Source: Pedobacter frigiditerrae (GTDB lineage: Bacteria > Bacteroidota > Bacteroidia > Sphingobacteriales > Sphingobacteriaceae). Taken from it: a stretch of 64,000 bases of DNA. The notes below the pieces were generated by a model, which saw nothing but the letters and a program-made list of their open reading frames with translations, was not told the origin of the DNA and searched no databases. A program made the position numbers and the translations under genes. Where the stretch lies: positions 1,116,001 through 1,180,000 of the forward strand of contig NZ_JAVTSS010000001.1 of NCBI RefSeq assembly GCF_032678705.1, given 5' to 3'. This document shows positions 16,068-25,818 of the stretch, piece after piece (position 1 is the first letter of the stretch; each line of letters opens with the position of its first letter).

Positions 16068-18416
16068 ATGAAACTAAAGGTCTTATTTGTCATATATCTT
16101 TCTTGTTTTGCTTTAAATAATGTTGTCGCAAATCAAATTCCTGTCGCCAAAAAAGGAATAATTGATTTAAGAACAGTATCATTTGAAACTAAGTTGGCCC
16201 TTAATGGTGAATGGGTTTTCTATTGGAATCAGTTGATTAATCCAAATGTAAAGCCAAACAACGAAGGTATAATGGTTGATTTTCCGAAAAAATGGAACGA
16301 CCTGTCAATTAACGGAAAACAGCTTCCTGCATTTGGATATGCAACCTATAAATTAACCTTATTACTTCCAAAAAGCAAAACAGCATTTAAAATAGACATA
16401 CCAGATGTTTACTGCGCCTATCGTTTGTATTTAAATGGAAATAAAGTTGCTGAAACTGGAAAGGTAGGAACAAGTGCTAAAGATTTTATTCCACATTGGC
16501 AATATAATGCGTTTGATGTTCCAGCAGGAACAGACACAGCCGTATTGATTCTGCAAATAGCAAACTATGTACATAGCAAGGGCGGGATAAAAAAGTCGCT
16601 TTATATTGGTGAGAAGACAAATATGGAAATGGATAGGAGATATGCAGAAGCCATAGATTTAGTGCTTACTGGGTGTTTGTTCATGGGTGGTATGTTTTTT
16701 ATTGGTTTATATCTTTTGGGTAACAAGGACAAGGCTATTTTGCTGTTCTCTCTTTATTCTATTGTTTATTGTTATAGAATTATAGGAGTTGATAATTATA
16801 TTCTGCATACATTATTGCCTAACCTAGATTGGCAATTTACGGTTAGGATAGAATACATTAGTTTATATTTAAGCATTGGCTTGTTTGGTTTATACACTCG
16901 ATATTTATATCCGCTAGATGTAAATAAAACTATAGTTAAGTTGCTATGTTTCATTTGCTTTTTATTTGGCTTAACTACTTTATTGTTGCCTCCATTTTAT
17001 TTTACACAACTAATTACACCATTTTTATTTGTAACCATCTTTTGTATTTGTTACACACTTTACATTTATATTTTAAGCTATCTAAATAAAAGAAGTGGTT
17101 CTGGTTATGCAATGTTAAGCTCTTTCGCTATGATGTTTGTATTTGCTATTTCTCTTCTTCATTATTTTAATATTATACCACAGTTACAAGCATTGACTTT
17201 TTGTGCTTATGTTAGTTTTTTCTTTTTGCAATCTTTAATTCTGTCTTATAGGGTTTCTTACCAGCTCAAAAAATCTAGAGAGCAGGCAGAACAAGGTTTA
17301 ATAGCTAAAAGCGAATTTTTAAGCACGATGAGCCATGAAATTAGAACGCCACTAAATTCAGTGATTGGTATGAGCCATTTACTTTTAAAGAACAATCCAC
17401 GAAAAGACCAAGCAGATCAATTAGATATAATGCTTTTTTCTGCTAATAATTTATTGGCAATTGTTAATGATATTTTAGATTTTAACAAAATTGAGGCTGG
17501 GAAAATACAGCTTGATTATACAGAGATTGATGTTATAGCAATTATAAATAATATTGTAGCTGGACATCAAAACGATGCAGTAGAGAAAGGTATTGACCTA
17601 AAATTTACAATTAAAGATCCTATAACTTCAAGGATACAAGGAGATCCAACACGGATGTTTCAGGTTATTACAAACTTAGTACACAATGCTATTAAATTTA
17701 CCAATAATGGATGTGTTCATTTAAGCTTAAGTAAAATCTCAGAAACTGATCAAGATATTTCTTTAAAAATTCAAGTTAAGGATACGGGCATTGGCATTTC
17801 TAGAGAGAAGCAAAAAATTATATTTGATAGATTTACGCAGGCAGATTCCTCAACTTCTAGGAGTTTTGGAGGAACAGGCTTAGGTTTAGCTATTTCTAAG
17901 CGGATTTTAGAACTTCAAAACTCCACATTAAAAGTTGTAAGTGAAGAAGGTAAAGGAGCCACTTTTTATTTTGTGCAAACATTTAAAAAGATAGCTGCTA
18001 ATTCTATGCAAAATGAACTAAAAAATGTTTTCACCAAGGAGAAGGAAATGAGGTTATCTGGGTTTTCCATTTTATTAGTCGAAGATAATGATCTGAATGT
18101 AATGGTTGCGCAAAGTTTTTTAAAGAATTGGGGAGCAGAGGTTGATGTTGCAAAAGATGGTAAACAGGCGTTAGATATGCTAGATATCAATAAGCATCAA
18201 TTAATTTTAATGGATTTGCACATGCCTGTAATGGATGGTTTTGAAGCTTCTAAAAACATTAGAGAAAAGGGGATTAATATTCCAATCATTGCCCTAACAG
18301 CTAATAACAAAAAAGATGTTGAAGAGCAAGTGAAGAAAGTAGGTATAAATGATATAATTGTAAAACCATTCTTGCCAGATGAACTTTATCAGAAAGTATT
18401 GTCATATATTAACTAA
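16068..18416 (+). CDS. Hybrid sensor histidine kinase with 7TMR-DISM sensor
   Basis: A 782-residue membrane sensor. After a signal peptide (about 1-22), residues about 40-180 form a jelly-roll extracellular domain ([24 protein letters not shown]) of the 7TMR-DISM type often presumed to bind carbohydrates. Seven membrane helices follow at about 195-395. The HisKA domain has its phospho-accepting His423 in [13 protein letters not shown], the ATPase domain has DTGIGI and [10 protein letters not shown], and the C-terminal receiver begins ILLVEDND and has the acceptor Asp in LILMDLHMP. There is no Hpt or DNA-binding output, so its phosphate must be passed on or used through the receiver. The response regulator at 19675-20067 is a possible partner. 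Confidence 0.93.
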   Translation: MKLKVLFVIYLSCFALNNVVANQIPVAKKGIIDLRTVSFETKLALNGEWVFYWNQLINPNVKPNNEGIMVDFPKKWNDLSINGKQLPAFGYATYKLTLLLPKSKTAFKIDIPDVYCAYRLYLNGNKVAETGKVGTSAKDFIPHWQYNAFDVPAGTDTAVLILQIANYVHSKGGIKKSLYIGEKTNMEMDRRYAEAIDLVLTGCLFMGGMFFIGLYLLGNKDKAILLFSLYSIVYCYRIIGVDNYILHTLLPNLDWQFTVRIEYISLYLSIGLFGLYTRYLYPLDVNKTIVKLLCFICFLFGLTTLLLPPFYFTQLITPFLFVTIFCICYTLYIYILSYLNKRSGSGYAMLSSFAMMFVFAISLLHYFNIIPQLQALTFCAYVSFFFLQSLILSYRVSYQLKKSREQAEQGLIAKSEFLSTMSHEIRTPLNSVIGMSHLLLKNNPRKDQADQLDIMLFSANNLLAIVNDILDFNKIEAGKIQLDYTEIDVIAIINNIVAGHQNDAVEKGIDLKFTIKDPITSRIQGDPTRMFQVITNLVHNAIKFTNNGCVHLSLSKISETDQDISLKIQVKDTGIGISREKQKIIFDRFTQADSSTSRSFGGTGLGLAISKRILELQNSTLKVVSEEGKGATFYFVQTFKKIAANSMQNELKNVFTKEKEMRLSGFSILLVEDNDLNVMVAQSFLKNWGAEVDVAKDGKQALDMLDINKHQLILMDLHMPVMDGFEASKNIREKGINIPIIALTANNKKDVEEQVKKVGINDIIVKPFLPDELYQKVLSYIN

Positions 18417-18689
18417 TAATTAATTTTGTTGAAGTGTTGTAGATATAATTCCCCGTAATTGATAATTTATCCCCATTTTGGGGAATAAAATCAACAGTCG
18501 TATTTGTACAATTCCGCCTCAGTTAAAATCTTTCACCTTGAAAGGTGCTACTAAACAATATTTTAAGTGTTTAAACATTTGTTTTAGCATTATATCTTTA
18601 ACTAGGAAGAATTTATTTTCTTAACTAGAAATATTGGCTTTGCTTTTGTATAAATAGTAACGGATATTATGATTTCCATTAAATAAACA
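18417..18689 (+). promoter_or_regulatory. Upstream region of the PorP/SprF gene with two dyads
   Basis: This 273-base gap has no ORF. TCCCC-attt-TGGGGA at 18470-18484 and CACCTT-ga-AAGGTG at 18534-18547 are short perfect dyads. TTTG occurs at 18503-18506, but I cannot place a convincing -7 box. The dyads may be regulatory or may be chance. Confidence 0.3.
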
Positions 18690-19673
18690 ATGATAAAAAG
18701 ATCATTTATATTATTCATTTTAGTTGGCTTATCTTTTTTGTGTAATGCACAACAAGATGCTCAGTACAGTCAATATATGTTTAATGGTATATATATTAAT
18801 CCGGCTTATGCTGGCTACAAAGAGCAATTAAATATTCACAGCTTTTATCGTAACCAATGGACGGGTATAACAGGTTCGCCTAAAAGTATGTCGGTTGCGG
18901 TAGATGCAATTGCAAATGACGGTAATGTTGGTTTGGCATTTCAGGTTTCTTCGGATAGACTTGGGGCAGAAAGCAGTGTCTCAGCTTATGGAAGTTATGC
19001 GTATAGATTAAGAGTAGGAAATTCTGAAAATTCTCGTTTAGCTTTTGGAATTGGTTTGGGTGTAATGCAGCAATTGCTAGATGCAGAAAGACTTAATGCA
19101 AGAGATGCGAATGATAGTTATATTTTAGCGTCGGGAAATGAAAGTGTAATTGTACCAGATGCAAGGGCAGGTATATATTATTCTGACGATCGTTTTTATG
19201 CTGGTTTCTCTGCTGATAATTTAATTGCTCAATATGTAATTAACAAGAAGAATTTGAGTGTTTATTTTCAAACACCAAAATCTCACTTTTACCTTACTGC
19301 CGGAATGCTTTTACCTGTAAATGAATATATTCAAGTTAAACCTTCATTCTTATTAAAGGATGATCGTGGTGGTCCAACTAGTTTAGACTTAAATGCATTC
19401 GTGCTTTTTGCAAATCGGTTTTGGGTGGGAGCCAGTTATCGTTCTGCGGTAAAGTTATACGATAAGAGCTACTTACAAGTAGATCTGCAAAAGACAAATT
19501 CTGTTGTTGGTATGGTAGATTTTTTTGTTACTGAAAACATCAGAGTTGGTTATGCATATGACCAAACATTAAGCCGATTATCGGGTTATAGCGGTGGATC
19601 TCATGAGGTTTCGGTAGGAGTAACCATTAAACCAAGTCAAATAATAAGAATGCTAACACCAAGGTACTTTTAA
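18690..19673 (+). CDS. PorP/SprF family type IX secretion system protein
   Basis: A 327-residue outer-membrane barrel protein (signal peptide about 1-20, ending CNAQ). It begins with QDAQYSQYMFNGIYINPAYAG, the hallmark of the PorP/SprF family, followed by repeated amphipathic strands (YRNQWTGI, SAYGSYAYRL, FWVGASYRS, IRVGYAYD) and an aromatic C-terminal end at Phe327. PorP/SprF proteins assist the type IX secretion system in exporting or attaching particular surface proteins such as gliding adhesins. They usually lie beside a very large gene whose product carries a C-terminal secretion domain. None is seen here; instead a response regulator gene begins 1 base after the stop. Confidence 0.93.
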   Translation: MIKRSFILFILVGLSFLCNAQQDAQYSQYMFNGIYINPAYAGYKEQLNIHSFYRNQWTGITGSPKSMSVAVDAIANDGNVGLAFQVSSDRLGAESSVSAYGSYAYRLRVGNSENSRLAFGIGLGVMQQLLDAERLNARDANDSYILASGNESVIVPDARAGIYYSDDRFYAGFSADNLIAQYVINKKNLSVYFQTPKSHFYLTAGMLLPVNEYIQVKPSFLLKDDRGGPTSLDLNAFVLFANRFWVGASYRSAVKLYDKSYLQVDLQKTNSVVGMVDFFVTENIRVGYAYDQTLSRLSGYSGGSHEVSVGVTIKPSQIIRMLTPRYF

Positions 19674-19674
19674 G

Positions 19675-20067
19675 ATGATTAAATTAAACAGTACAATAAT
19701 GATTGTTGATGATAACATCATAGATCAAATGATTACGACAAGAGTATTGAAAAATTCATATTCGCAATCTGATGTTTTAGTGATGGATTGTCCAATAAAA
19801 GCATTAAGTTATTTGGAAAGTAATGAAGACAATATCGCTTCTTTACCAAGTTTAATTATACTTGACTTAGACATGCCAGAAATGAATGGTTTGGGTTTTT
19901 TGGAGAGATTTTCTGAATTTGCTGATAAATTAAAGGATGCTATAAAAATAGTGGTTTTAACTGCAACTGATGTAATGGAGGATATTGAGCTGGCAAGTGC
20001 TAACCCAGCTGTTTCAAAGTTAATCTCTAAACCATTGTTTAATAACTCTTTGGCTGAAATGCTATAG
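19675..20067 (+). CDS. Single-domain response regulator (CheY-like)
   Basis: A 130-residue receiver domain with no output domain. The acidic pocket is VDDN at 11-14, the phospho-accepting Asp is Asp64 in IILDLDMPEMNG, the conserved Thr is in VVLTATD (about 103) and the conserved Lys is in SKPL near the end. It starts 1 base after the PorP/SprF stop, so the two are surely co-transcribed. Regulators of this compact form often act by protein contact, and the nearest kinase is the hybrid enzyme at 16068-18416. A role in controlling surface secretion or gliding is speculative. Confidence 0.92.
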   Translation: MIKLNSTIMIVDDNIIDQMITTRVLKNSYSQSDVLVMDCPIKALSYLESNEDNIASLPSLIILDLDMPEMNGLGFLERFSEFADKLKDAIKIVVLTATDVMEDIELASANPAVSKLISKPLFNNSLAEML

Positions 20068-20068
20068 G

Positions 20069-20437
20069 TTAATCCTTAGGTAAATCCTTTTCCTCTTTTT
20101 TTGCAATTATAGTTTGTTTTTTTAAATCTATCCTTAGCAAATTATATAAACTCATATATACATTTGCAATCCAAACGATTGAAAATCCAGATAATATGTA
20201 ACCTCTCCAGTCATCATATATCAAATGATGTGGTGCCATTAGTAATATTAATATCGTCACATAGTGACTGAAACAATATTCGCAGGTAAATAAATAGAAG
20301 AATTTTCTTTTGTAAAACTTTTTGCAATTGATAGATCTATCAATGCAATAATCTCTTATTTCTTTAAATACAGCTTCTTTGGTAACTGTCCATGCAATGC
20401 AGGCAACAGGAATAGCTAAAATGAAAATCATCTCCAT
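20069..20437 (-). CDS. Small membrane protein with Cys/His motif, unknown function
   Basis: A 122-residue protein with hydrophobic segments at about 1-16, 57-70 and 80-100, separated by a basic stretch (NCKKFYKRKFF). CEYCFSHYVT near 52-61 holds a CxxC and a nearby His, resembling small membrane proteins of the DUF1360 type in which CxxCxSxxV sits at the start of a helix. That comparison is from memory and I do not rely on it. A metal or disulphide role is possible. It ends in a highly charged lysine/glutamate tail. It converges on the response regulator gene, with 1 base between the stops. Confidence 0.7.
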   Translation of the reverse strand: MEMIFILAIPVACIAWTVTKEAVFKEIRDYCIDRSINCKKFYKRKFFYLFTCEYCFSHYVTILILLMAPHHLIYDDWRGYILSGFSIVWIANVYMSLYNLLRIDLKKQTIIAKKEEKDLPKD

Positions 20438-20536
20438 ATTACCTAAACCTTATTTGTGTGCTATATGTTTTAACATCAAAAATTTTTAAAACCTTTTAGC
20501 AAGATAAGGCATTTCTATTGAATAAATCTTTATGTC

Positions 20537-20752
20537 ATGGAAAATCAAAATCCACATACCCCAAAAGAAAATGTTAAACCAGTTTCTAGAAAAACCAATG
20601 AAGAAATAGATGCTGATGACGAGGGAAACTTGATTATTGGTGGAGAAATTTTACAAAATAATCAAACTGAACTATCTGATGGTCCATTTAGTGAAGACCT
20701 CGCAAACGGGAATAATAACTTGACTGATAACCAAAATCATTCAGAAGATTAA
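20537..20752 (+). CDS. Small acidic hypothetical protein
   Basis: A 71-residue, hydrophilic, Asn/Glu/Asp-rich protein with no cysteine, no membrane segment and no recognisable domain. The middle (IDADDEGNLIIGGEIL) could form one short strand-turn-strand unit; the rest looks disordered. It has an ATG start and normal codon use. Such short polar proteins are common and unannotated in Sphingobacteriaceae. I cannot suggest a function. Confidence 0.6.
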   Translation: MENQNPHTPKENVKPVSRKTNEEIDADDEGNLIIGGEILQNNQTELSDGPFSEDLANGNNNLTDNQNHSED

Positions 20753-20786
20753 TTTCTTCACAGTTCTGTCATCTAATATCTTTTAA

Positions 20787-20818
20787 TTGGAATATCGGGA
20801 AATACCGATATATATTTG
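20787..20818 (+). promoter_or_regulatory. arsR-type promoter with embedded operator
   Basis: TTG at 20787-20789 and TATATTTG at 20811-20818 are 21 bases apart, an excellent Bacteroidota promoter. Between them lies the perfect dyad ATATCGG-gaaata-CCGATAT (20792-20811), whose last base overlaps the -7 box. An ArsR-family dimer binding here would shut its own promoter. The downstream ATG at 20823 is so near that the transcript must be leaderless or nearly so. Confidence 0.8.
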
Positions 20819-20822
20819 TGCT

Positions 20823-21128
20823 ATGGATCAGGTAGAAATATTTAAAGCACTTTCTAACAAAACCCGTTTACAAATCTTAAACTGGTTAAAGGACCCCGAA
20901 TTACATTTTCCAGACCATAAGGTATCTTGTGGCGAAACGAATGGTGGTGTGTGTGTTGGTCATATTCAAAAAAAGGCTGGTTTAACACAATCAACCATTT
21001 CAGAGTATTTAGCTGTTTTGCAAAGAGCGGGTTTAGTTACTGCAAAAAGGGTAGGTCAGTGGACTTATTACAAAAGAAATGAAAAAGCGTTTGAGGCTTT
21101 AAGCAATCTAGTCGCATCCGAATTATAG
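20823..21128 (+). CDS. ArsR family transcriptional regulator
   Basis: A winged-helix regulator of about 101 residues. [18 protein letters not shown] is the ArsR opening helix pair and [22 protein letters not shown] the recognition helix, followed by the wing [16 protein letters not shown] start it at ATG 20823, because the in-frame TTG at 20787 lies inside the promoter. Cys occurs in the middle ([15 protein letters not shown]), where it might sense a metal or an oxidant, although a classic metal site is not obvious. It is the first gene of a unit with the LLM oxidoreductase 11 bases downstream and probably the aldo/keto reductase. Self-repression through the dyad upstream is likely. Confidence 0.92.
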   Translation: MDQVEIFKALSNKTRLQILNWLKDPELHFPDHKVSCGETNGGVCVGHIQKKAGLTQSTISEYLAVLQRAGLVTAKRVGQWTYYKRNEKAFEALSNLVASEL

Positions 21129-21139
21129 ATATTAAATTT

Positions 21140-22171
21140 ATGGGTACAAATCAATTATCAGCGTTGCCATTTTCGGTACTAGATTTAGCTGGAGTTATAG
21201 AAGGAAAAACAATTGCCGATACTTTTAGGAACAGTGTTGATTTAGCTCAACATACCGAATCATTAGGTTATCAGCGTTATTGGTTGGCAGAACACCATAA
21301 CATGATCAGTGTTGCAAGTTCTGCAACGTCGGTTTTAATTGGACATATTGCTGGTCACACTAAAACAATTAAAGTAGGTTCTGGCGGAATAATGTTGCCA
21401 AATCATTCACCGCTAATCGTTGCAGAACAATTCGGAACATTATCTACTATTTATCCCGGTAGGATAGATTTAGGATTAGGAAGAGCACCGGGAACAGACC
21501 AATTAACCGCAATGGAAATAAGGGGTGAACGTTTTTCTGCGCCACATCACTTTCCACAAGATGTTTTAAAGCTACAGCGTTATTTATCTGATCATAACGG
21601 CGAAAGCAAAGTAAGGGCGATTCCTGGAGAAGGTACCAATGTACCTATTTGGATTTTAGGTTCAAGTACCGAAAGTGCTCATTTAGCAGCGTCATATGGC
21701 TTACCGTATGCATTTGCAAGCCATTTTGCACCTACTTATTTTATGGAGGCCATACAAATTTATAGGCAAAATTTCCGTCCATCAGCTACGCTAGATAAGC
21801 CTTATGTAATGGCTTGTGTAAATGTTGTTGCCGCCGATACAGATCAAGAAGCAGAAAGATTATCAACTTCGTTGAAAAGGTTATTTATGGGCATAGTGAC
21901 AGGAAAACGCCAATTATTGCAACCGCCTATAGATAATATGGATGGAGTTTGGAGTGATATGGAAGAAGAAGCTGTAAATCAAATGTTAGCCATTGCTTTT
22001 ATTGGCGGGCCAGAAAAGCTAAGCGATCAATTGCAATCATTTATAGCACAAACTCAAATTGATGAAATTATGGCAACATCTCATATCTATGATCATCAAG
22101 CCAGGCTTCATTCTTATGAACTTTTAGCCAATATCATTAAGGGAAATTTACAGATGGTGTTCAATAATTAA
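21140..22171 (+). CDS. LLM class flavin-dependent oxidoreductase
   Basis: A 343-residue bacterial luciferase-like TIM-barrel protein that uses reduced FMN or F420; in a Bacteroidota FMN is expected. Family features are [12 protein letters not shown] (about 43-54), the [14 protein letters not shown] block, [12 protein letters not shown] (about 112-123) and [29 protein letters not shown] (about 165-195). It belongs to the widespread single-component subgroup of unknown substrate often annotated as alkane or luciferase-like monooxygenase. It lies 11 bases behind an ArsR-type regulator and 55 bases before an aldo/keto reductase, which suggests an inducible detoxification unit. Confidence 0.93.
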   Translation: MGTNQLSALPFSVLDLAGVIEGKTIADTFRNSVDLAQHTESLGYQRYWLAEHHNMISVASSATSVLIGHIAGHTKTIKVGSGGIMLPNHSPLIVAEQFGTLSTIYPGRIDLGLGRAPGTDQLTAMEIRGERFSAPHHFPQDVLKLQRYLSDHNGESKVRAIPGEGTNVPIWILGSSTESAHLAASYGLPYAFASHFAPTYFMEAIQIYRQNFRPSATLDKPYVMACVNVVAADTDQEAERLSTSLKRLFMGIVTGKRQLLQPPIDNMDGVWSDMEEEAVNQMLAIAFIGGPEKLSDQLQSFIAQTQIDEIMATSHIYDHQARLHSYELLANIIKGNLQMVFNN

Positions 22172-22226
22172 CCATTTATATCAACAATAAAACAATTTAT
22201 CAATAGAACAATTTTATATCAATAAT

Positions 22227-23261
22227 ATGGAATACAGACAATTAGGGGCATCTGGTTTAAATGTCCCAGTACTTAGTTTTGGTACGGCTACATTTGGTGG
22301 AGCAAACGAATTTTTTAAGGCTTGGGGTTCAACTCAGGTAGATGAAGCAACTCGATTAATTAATGTTTGCATGGATGCCGGCGTTAATTTTTTCGATACA
22401 GCAAATATATATTCACGTGGCGTTGCCGAAGAAATTTTAGGCAAGGCAATTGCAGATTTGCAACGCGATAAGGTTTTGATTTCTACAAAGGCAACTTTCC
22501 CAATGGGAGATGGAGCAAACGATTTTGGTTCTGGTCGGTTACATTTAATTGATCAGGTAAATCAAAGTTTGAAACGTTTAAATACAGATTACATAGATGT
22601 TTATCACTTGCATGGTTTTGACGCCAACACGCCTGTGGAAGAGACTTTGAAAACTTTAGATAACTTAATCCAAAGTGGAAAGATAAGATATATTGCTGTC
22701 TCTAATTTTTCAGGATGGCATTTGATGAAATCTTTATCAGTTTCAGAAAGATACGGCTGGTCTAAATATATTGGTCACCAAGTTTTGTATTCGTTGTACG
22801 ATAGAGAATTTGAGTTGGAGCTTATGCCTTTAGCTATAGATCAAAATATTGGAACAATGGTTTGGAGCCCTTTATCTTCTGGCAAACTAGGTGGTAAATA
22901 CGAACGTGGAAAACCTTTTCCAACAGATAACAGAATTCAGCAAGGTGGTTCTCATGGTCCTGCAATTGATCAAGAACGTTTGTTTAACATTGTAGATGCA
23001 CTTAAAGCAATTGCTGAAGAAACAGAAAAAACGGTTCCTCAAGTAGCGTTAAATTGGTTATTACAAAGACCAACGGTTGCTAATATTATTATCGGCGCTA
23101 GAAACGAAGAACAGTTAAAACAGAACTTGCTAGCGGTTGGATGGAACTTAACCACTGACCAAGTTAAAAGATTAGATGAGGCAAGTCATGTTTACCCAAT
23201 TTATCCTTACTGGCATCAACAACAAAATACAAAATTGGTTCCTCAGCCAAAATTTTATTAG
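22227..23261 (+). CDS. Aldo/keto reductase
   Basis: A 344-residue NADPH-dependent (beta/alpha)8 reductase of the YajO/PdxI-like branch. The catalytic tetrad is visible: Asp and Tyr in FFDTANIYSRG (Asp about 54, Tyr about 59), Lys in LISTKATF (about 85) and His in DVYHLHGF (about 125). The cofactor-binding end includes IIGARNEEQLKQNL near 288-301. No signal peptide. It follows the LLM oxidoreductase by 55 bases in the same direction and probably shares its transcript, although the gap could hold a second promoter. Substrates are aldehydes or ketones that cannot be predicted. Confidence 0.94.
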   Translation: MEYRQLGASGLNVPVLSFGTATFGGANEFFKAWGSTQVDEATRLINVCMDAGVNFFDTANIYSRGVAEEILGKAIADLQRDKVLISTKATFPMGDGANDFGSGRLHLIDQVNQSLKRLNTDYIDVYHLHGFDANTPVEETLKTLDNLIQSGKIRYIAVSNFSGWHLMKSLSVSERYGWSKYIGHQVLYSLYDREFELELMPLAIDQNIGTMVWSPLSSGKLGGKYERGKPFPTDNRIQQGGSHGPAIDQERLFNIVDALKAIAEETEKTVPQVALNWLLQRPTVANIIIGARNEEQLKQNLLAVGWNLTTDQVKRLDEASHVYPIYPYWHQQQNTKLVPQPKFY

Positions 23262-23354
23262 AATATTTACCTTATATCCAACGGCATATTGAAATACTTC
23301 AATGTGTCGTTTTTGTTTTATGCTATAATTAGTATCTTCCCAAAAAAACCAAAT

Positions 23355-24941
23355 ATGTATAAGCTAATTTTTCTGTTTTTAATTTGTTTTGGCCTAAGTT
23401 CATTTGCACAAACGCCTTATTTTCAACAAAAACTAAATTATCAAATCAATGTGACCTTAAATGACATTGATAAAACGCTAAAAGGTGACGAAACAATAAT
23501 TTATAAAAATAATTCTGCTTCTACATTAGATTTTATATGGTTTCATATCTACCCCAATGCCTATAAGAATGAAACAACAGCAATGTTTCAACAAATTAAA
23601 AATGATCCATCTCGAAAAAAGAAGTTAGAAAAATATAGCACAGGCGATATTGATGGGTTCAATTTTAAGGTAAATGGTCAAATTGCAATAACTGAAGCCC
23701 ATCCAAATCCTCAATATATTGATGTAATTAAAGTTAAACTTCAATCGCCATTAAAACCTGGTGACTCTGTTTCTATATCAACTGATTTTAAGGTTAAATT
23801 ACCAAGCTATTTCTCTAGGTCTGGTTTTGCTGATGGAGAGTTTATGGTTACTCAATGGTATCCAAAACCAGCGGTATTTGATAAAGATGGGTGGCATGAA
23901 TTCCCTTACCTTGATATGGGCGAGTTTTATAGTGAATATGGAGATTATAAAGTAAATATTACTTTGCCAGCAGAATATATTGTGGGAGCGACCGGAATTT
24001 TGCAGAATGACGATGAGTTAAATCAATATAAAACAACTGGAGCAAAGAACTTTGCAACAAAAGATGATAAACCTACTCTATATGTTCCTAAAGATAAGAA
24101 TGGAACAAAAACATTAAGTTATGTGATGAATAATGTTCCTGATTTTGCTTGGTTCGCCGATAAGAAGTATGTAATTGCTTACGATACGGTAAAAATGGCA
24201 TCAGGCAAAACTGTTGATGTTTTTACATACTATTACAATAAAAAGAAATCACTTTGGCTTCAAAGTGTTGATTATACAAAAGATGCTATAAAAAATTATA
24301 GCAAATGGATTGGAGAATATGAATATCCCATTGTGCAGGTAGTAGAAGGTCCAAAAAATAATGCTAGTGGAGGAATGGAATATCCTACTATTACATTAAT
24401 TACCAGTCCTGATGCAAAAGCACAATCTTTAGATGCAGTAATAACGCATGAAGTTGGGCATAATTGGTTCATGGGTATCTTAGGAAGTAATGAAAGAGCA
24501 AATACTTGGCAGGATGAAGGTTTAAACACTTATTATCAGTTTAGGTATGAGGCAGAAAAGTATAAATCAAACTCTATTTTTGGGGATGCAATTCCCGAAA
24601 ACATAAAAGCATTACCTGTAGATCAGTTTCAAGCTGCAATTTATAATGCCATGATGGGTATCCCGATGAAACCAGCAATTGCTACTTCATTAGAAAAATT
24701 TGCCACATCAGACGATTATTCCATGACATCATATATAAAAACCGCATTATGGATGTTCCTTTTAGAAGCTGCAGTGGGGAGAGAGAAGGTTGATAATGCT
24801 TTTAAAACTTATTTTAATGATTGGAAAAATAAACATCCTTCACCATTAGACATGAAAGCATCTTTTGAAAAATCTTTGGGAACTAACCTTAATCAATATT
24901 TCGAATTATTAAACAAAGAAGGGTCATTCAAAGAGAAATAA
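23355..24941 (+). CDS. M1 family metallopeptidase (aminopeptidase N-like), exported
   Basis: I start at ATG 23355, which opens a signal peptide (MYKLIFLFLICFGLSSFAQ); the in-frame TTG at 23289 would add an unlikely leader. The mature protein has an N-terminal beta-saddle domain (about 20-210) and a thermolysin-like catalytic domain. GGMEYP is the GAMEN-like substrate motif, and the zinc site is HEVGHNW with the third ligand in WQDEGLNTYY. The protein stops shortly after the catalytic domain (about 528 residues), so it lacks the long C-terminal helical region of full-size aminopeptidase N. It probably trims peptides in the periplasm. Confidence 0.92.
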   Translation: MYKLIFLFLICFGLSSFAQTPYFQQKLNYQINVTLNDIDKTLKGDETIIYKNNSASTLDFIWFHIYPNAYKNETTAMFQQIKNDPSRKKKLEKYSTGDIDGFNFKVNGQIAITEAHPNPQYIDVIKVKLQSPLKPGDSVSISTDFKVKLPSYFSRSGFADGEFMVTQWYPKPAVFDKDGWHEFPYLDMGEFYSEYGDYKVNITLPAEYIVGATGILQNDDELNQYKTTGAKNFATKDDKPTLYVPKDKNGTKTLSYVMNNVPDFAWFADKKYVIAYDTVKMASGKTVDVFTYYYNKKKSLWLQSVDYTKDAIKNYSKWIGEYEYPIVQVVEGPKNNASGGMEYPTITLITSPDAKAQSLDAVITHEVGHNWFMGILGSNERANTWQDEGLNTYYQFRYEAEKYKSNSIFGDAIPENIKALPVDQFQAAIYNAMMGIPMKPAIATSLEKFATSDDYSMTSYIKTALWMFLLEAAVGREKVDNAFKTYFNDWKNKHPSPLDMKASFEKSLGTNLNQYFELLNKEGSFKEK

Positions 24942-25331
24942 TTAAGTTGTTAAAATTCTTATTGGGTTAGTTAGTAATTTATGGATTGGGCATTTATCGG
25001 CTATTACTAATAGCCTTTCTCGTTGTTCAGCGGTTATCGGACCAAAGAATTCTATTTGCCTAGAAATGGTAGTTTCTTTAGACATTTCTTCTTCCTTGCA
25101 AATAGCCAAGTCGATTTTTATAGAGTCTAGAGGTATTTCTTTTCTATCAGCATACATTCTAATTGTTATTGCTGTGCAACTACCTAAACTAGCCAATAAT
25201 AAGGCGCCTGGGTTCATTCCTTCATCAGTTCCTCCTAATTCAGTGGGTTCATCAGCGTAAATTAAATGTCCGCCTGCATAAACCTTGGTTTTAAATCTCG
25301 ATTTATTTAGTTCTGTAATTGCCGTAATCAT
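24942..25331 (-). CDS. OsmC family protein
   Basis: A 129-residue OsmC-like peroxiredoxin. The two catalytic cysteines are Cys52 (SLGSCTAIT) and Cys114 (ADKCPIHK), both in family context, and GGTDEGMNPGALLLASLG is the usual lead-in. OsmC proteins reduce organic hydroperoxides or act as thiol reductases. It lies in the cytosol. The gene converges on the peptidase gene (stops adjoin) and diverges from a thioesterase gene 43 bases away. Confidence 0.94.
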   Translation of the reverse strand: MITAITELNKSRFKTKVYAGGHLIYADEPTELGGTDEGMNPGALLLASLGSCTAITIRMYADRKEIPLDSIKIDLAICKEEEMSKETTISRQIEFFGPITAEQRERLLVIADKCPIHKLLTNPIRILTT

Positions 25332-25374
25332 AATTTGCGTATTAATATTAAATTTACTTTAAACATAACATAAA

Positions 25375-25818
25375 ATGGAAGAAATAAATGAAGCTCAACA
25401 ACGATTAATTAATTTTCAATCATTTACTGGAAAAGAAATTACCCAATCTCCTTCTCATTTTATGAATTGGTTAAAACCTACCTTAATTAGCGCAGCAAGA
25501 GGAGAGTTGCATTGTAGTTATGTAGTTAGGAAAGAAATGACAAATCCTTATGGTATTTTGCATGGAGGTATAACTGCAGGAATTATAGACGACTTAATTG
25601 GGGCCACAGTGTTTATTTTAGGCTTAAATGGAAAATATACTACTGTTAATAATAACATAGATTATTTTGCGCCGGCTGTAGAAGGTGATGTCGTTACAGC
25701 TAAAACTGCTATTGTAAAACAGGGAAGAACAATTATTAACTTACAATGTGAAGTATATTTACCCTCTAAAAATAGATTAATTGCTAAGGGATACTCGAAT
25801 ATGTTAAACATAGGATAA
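25375..25818 (+). CDS. PaaI-type hotdog thioesterase
   Basis: A 147-residue single hotdog domain. NPYGILHGGITAGIIDDLIGA (about 57-77) holds the HGG motif and the catalytic Asp on the long helix, as in PaaI/YbgC-type acyl-CoA thioesterases. The second half provides the strands (TTVNNNIDYFAPAVEGDVVTAKTAIVKQGRTI). It hydrolyses small or aromatic acyl-CoAs in related proteins; the actual substrate is unknown. It stands as a single gene divergent from osmC, with a short shared upstream region. Confidence 0.9.
   Translation: MEEINEAQQRLINFQSFTGKEITQSPSHFMNWLKPTLISAARGELHCSYVVRKEMTNPYGILHGGITAGIIDDLIGATVFILGLNGKYTTVNNNIDYFAPAVEGDVVTAKTAIVKQGRTIINLQCEVYLPSKNRLIAKGYSNMLNIG

Noticed and set aside
20787..20822. 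TTG start at 20787 for the ArsR-type regulator
   Set aside because: The codon is the -33 box and the following bases hold the operator and the -7 box, so they are probably not translated.
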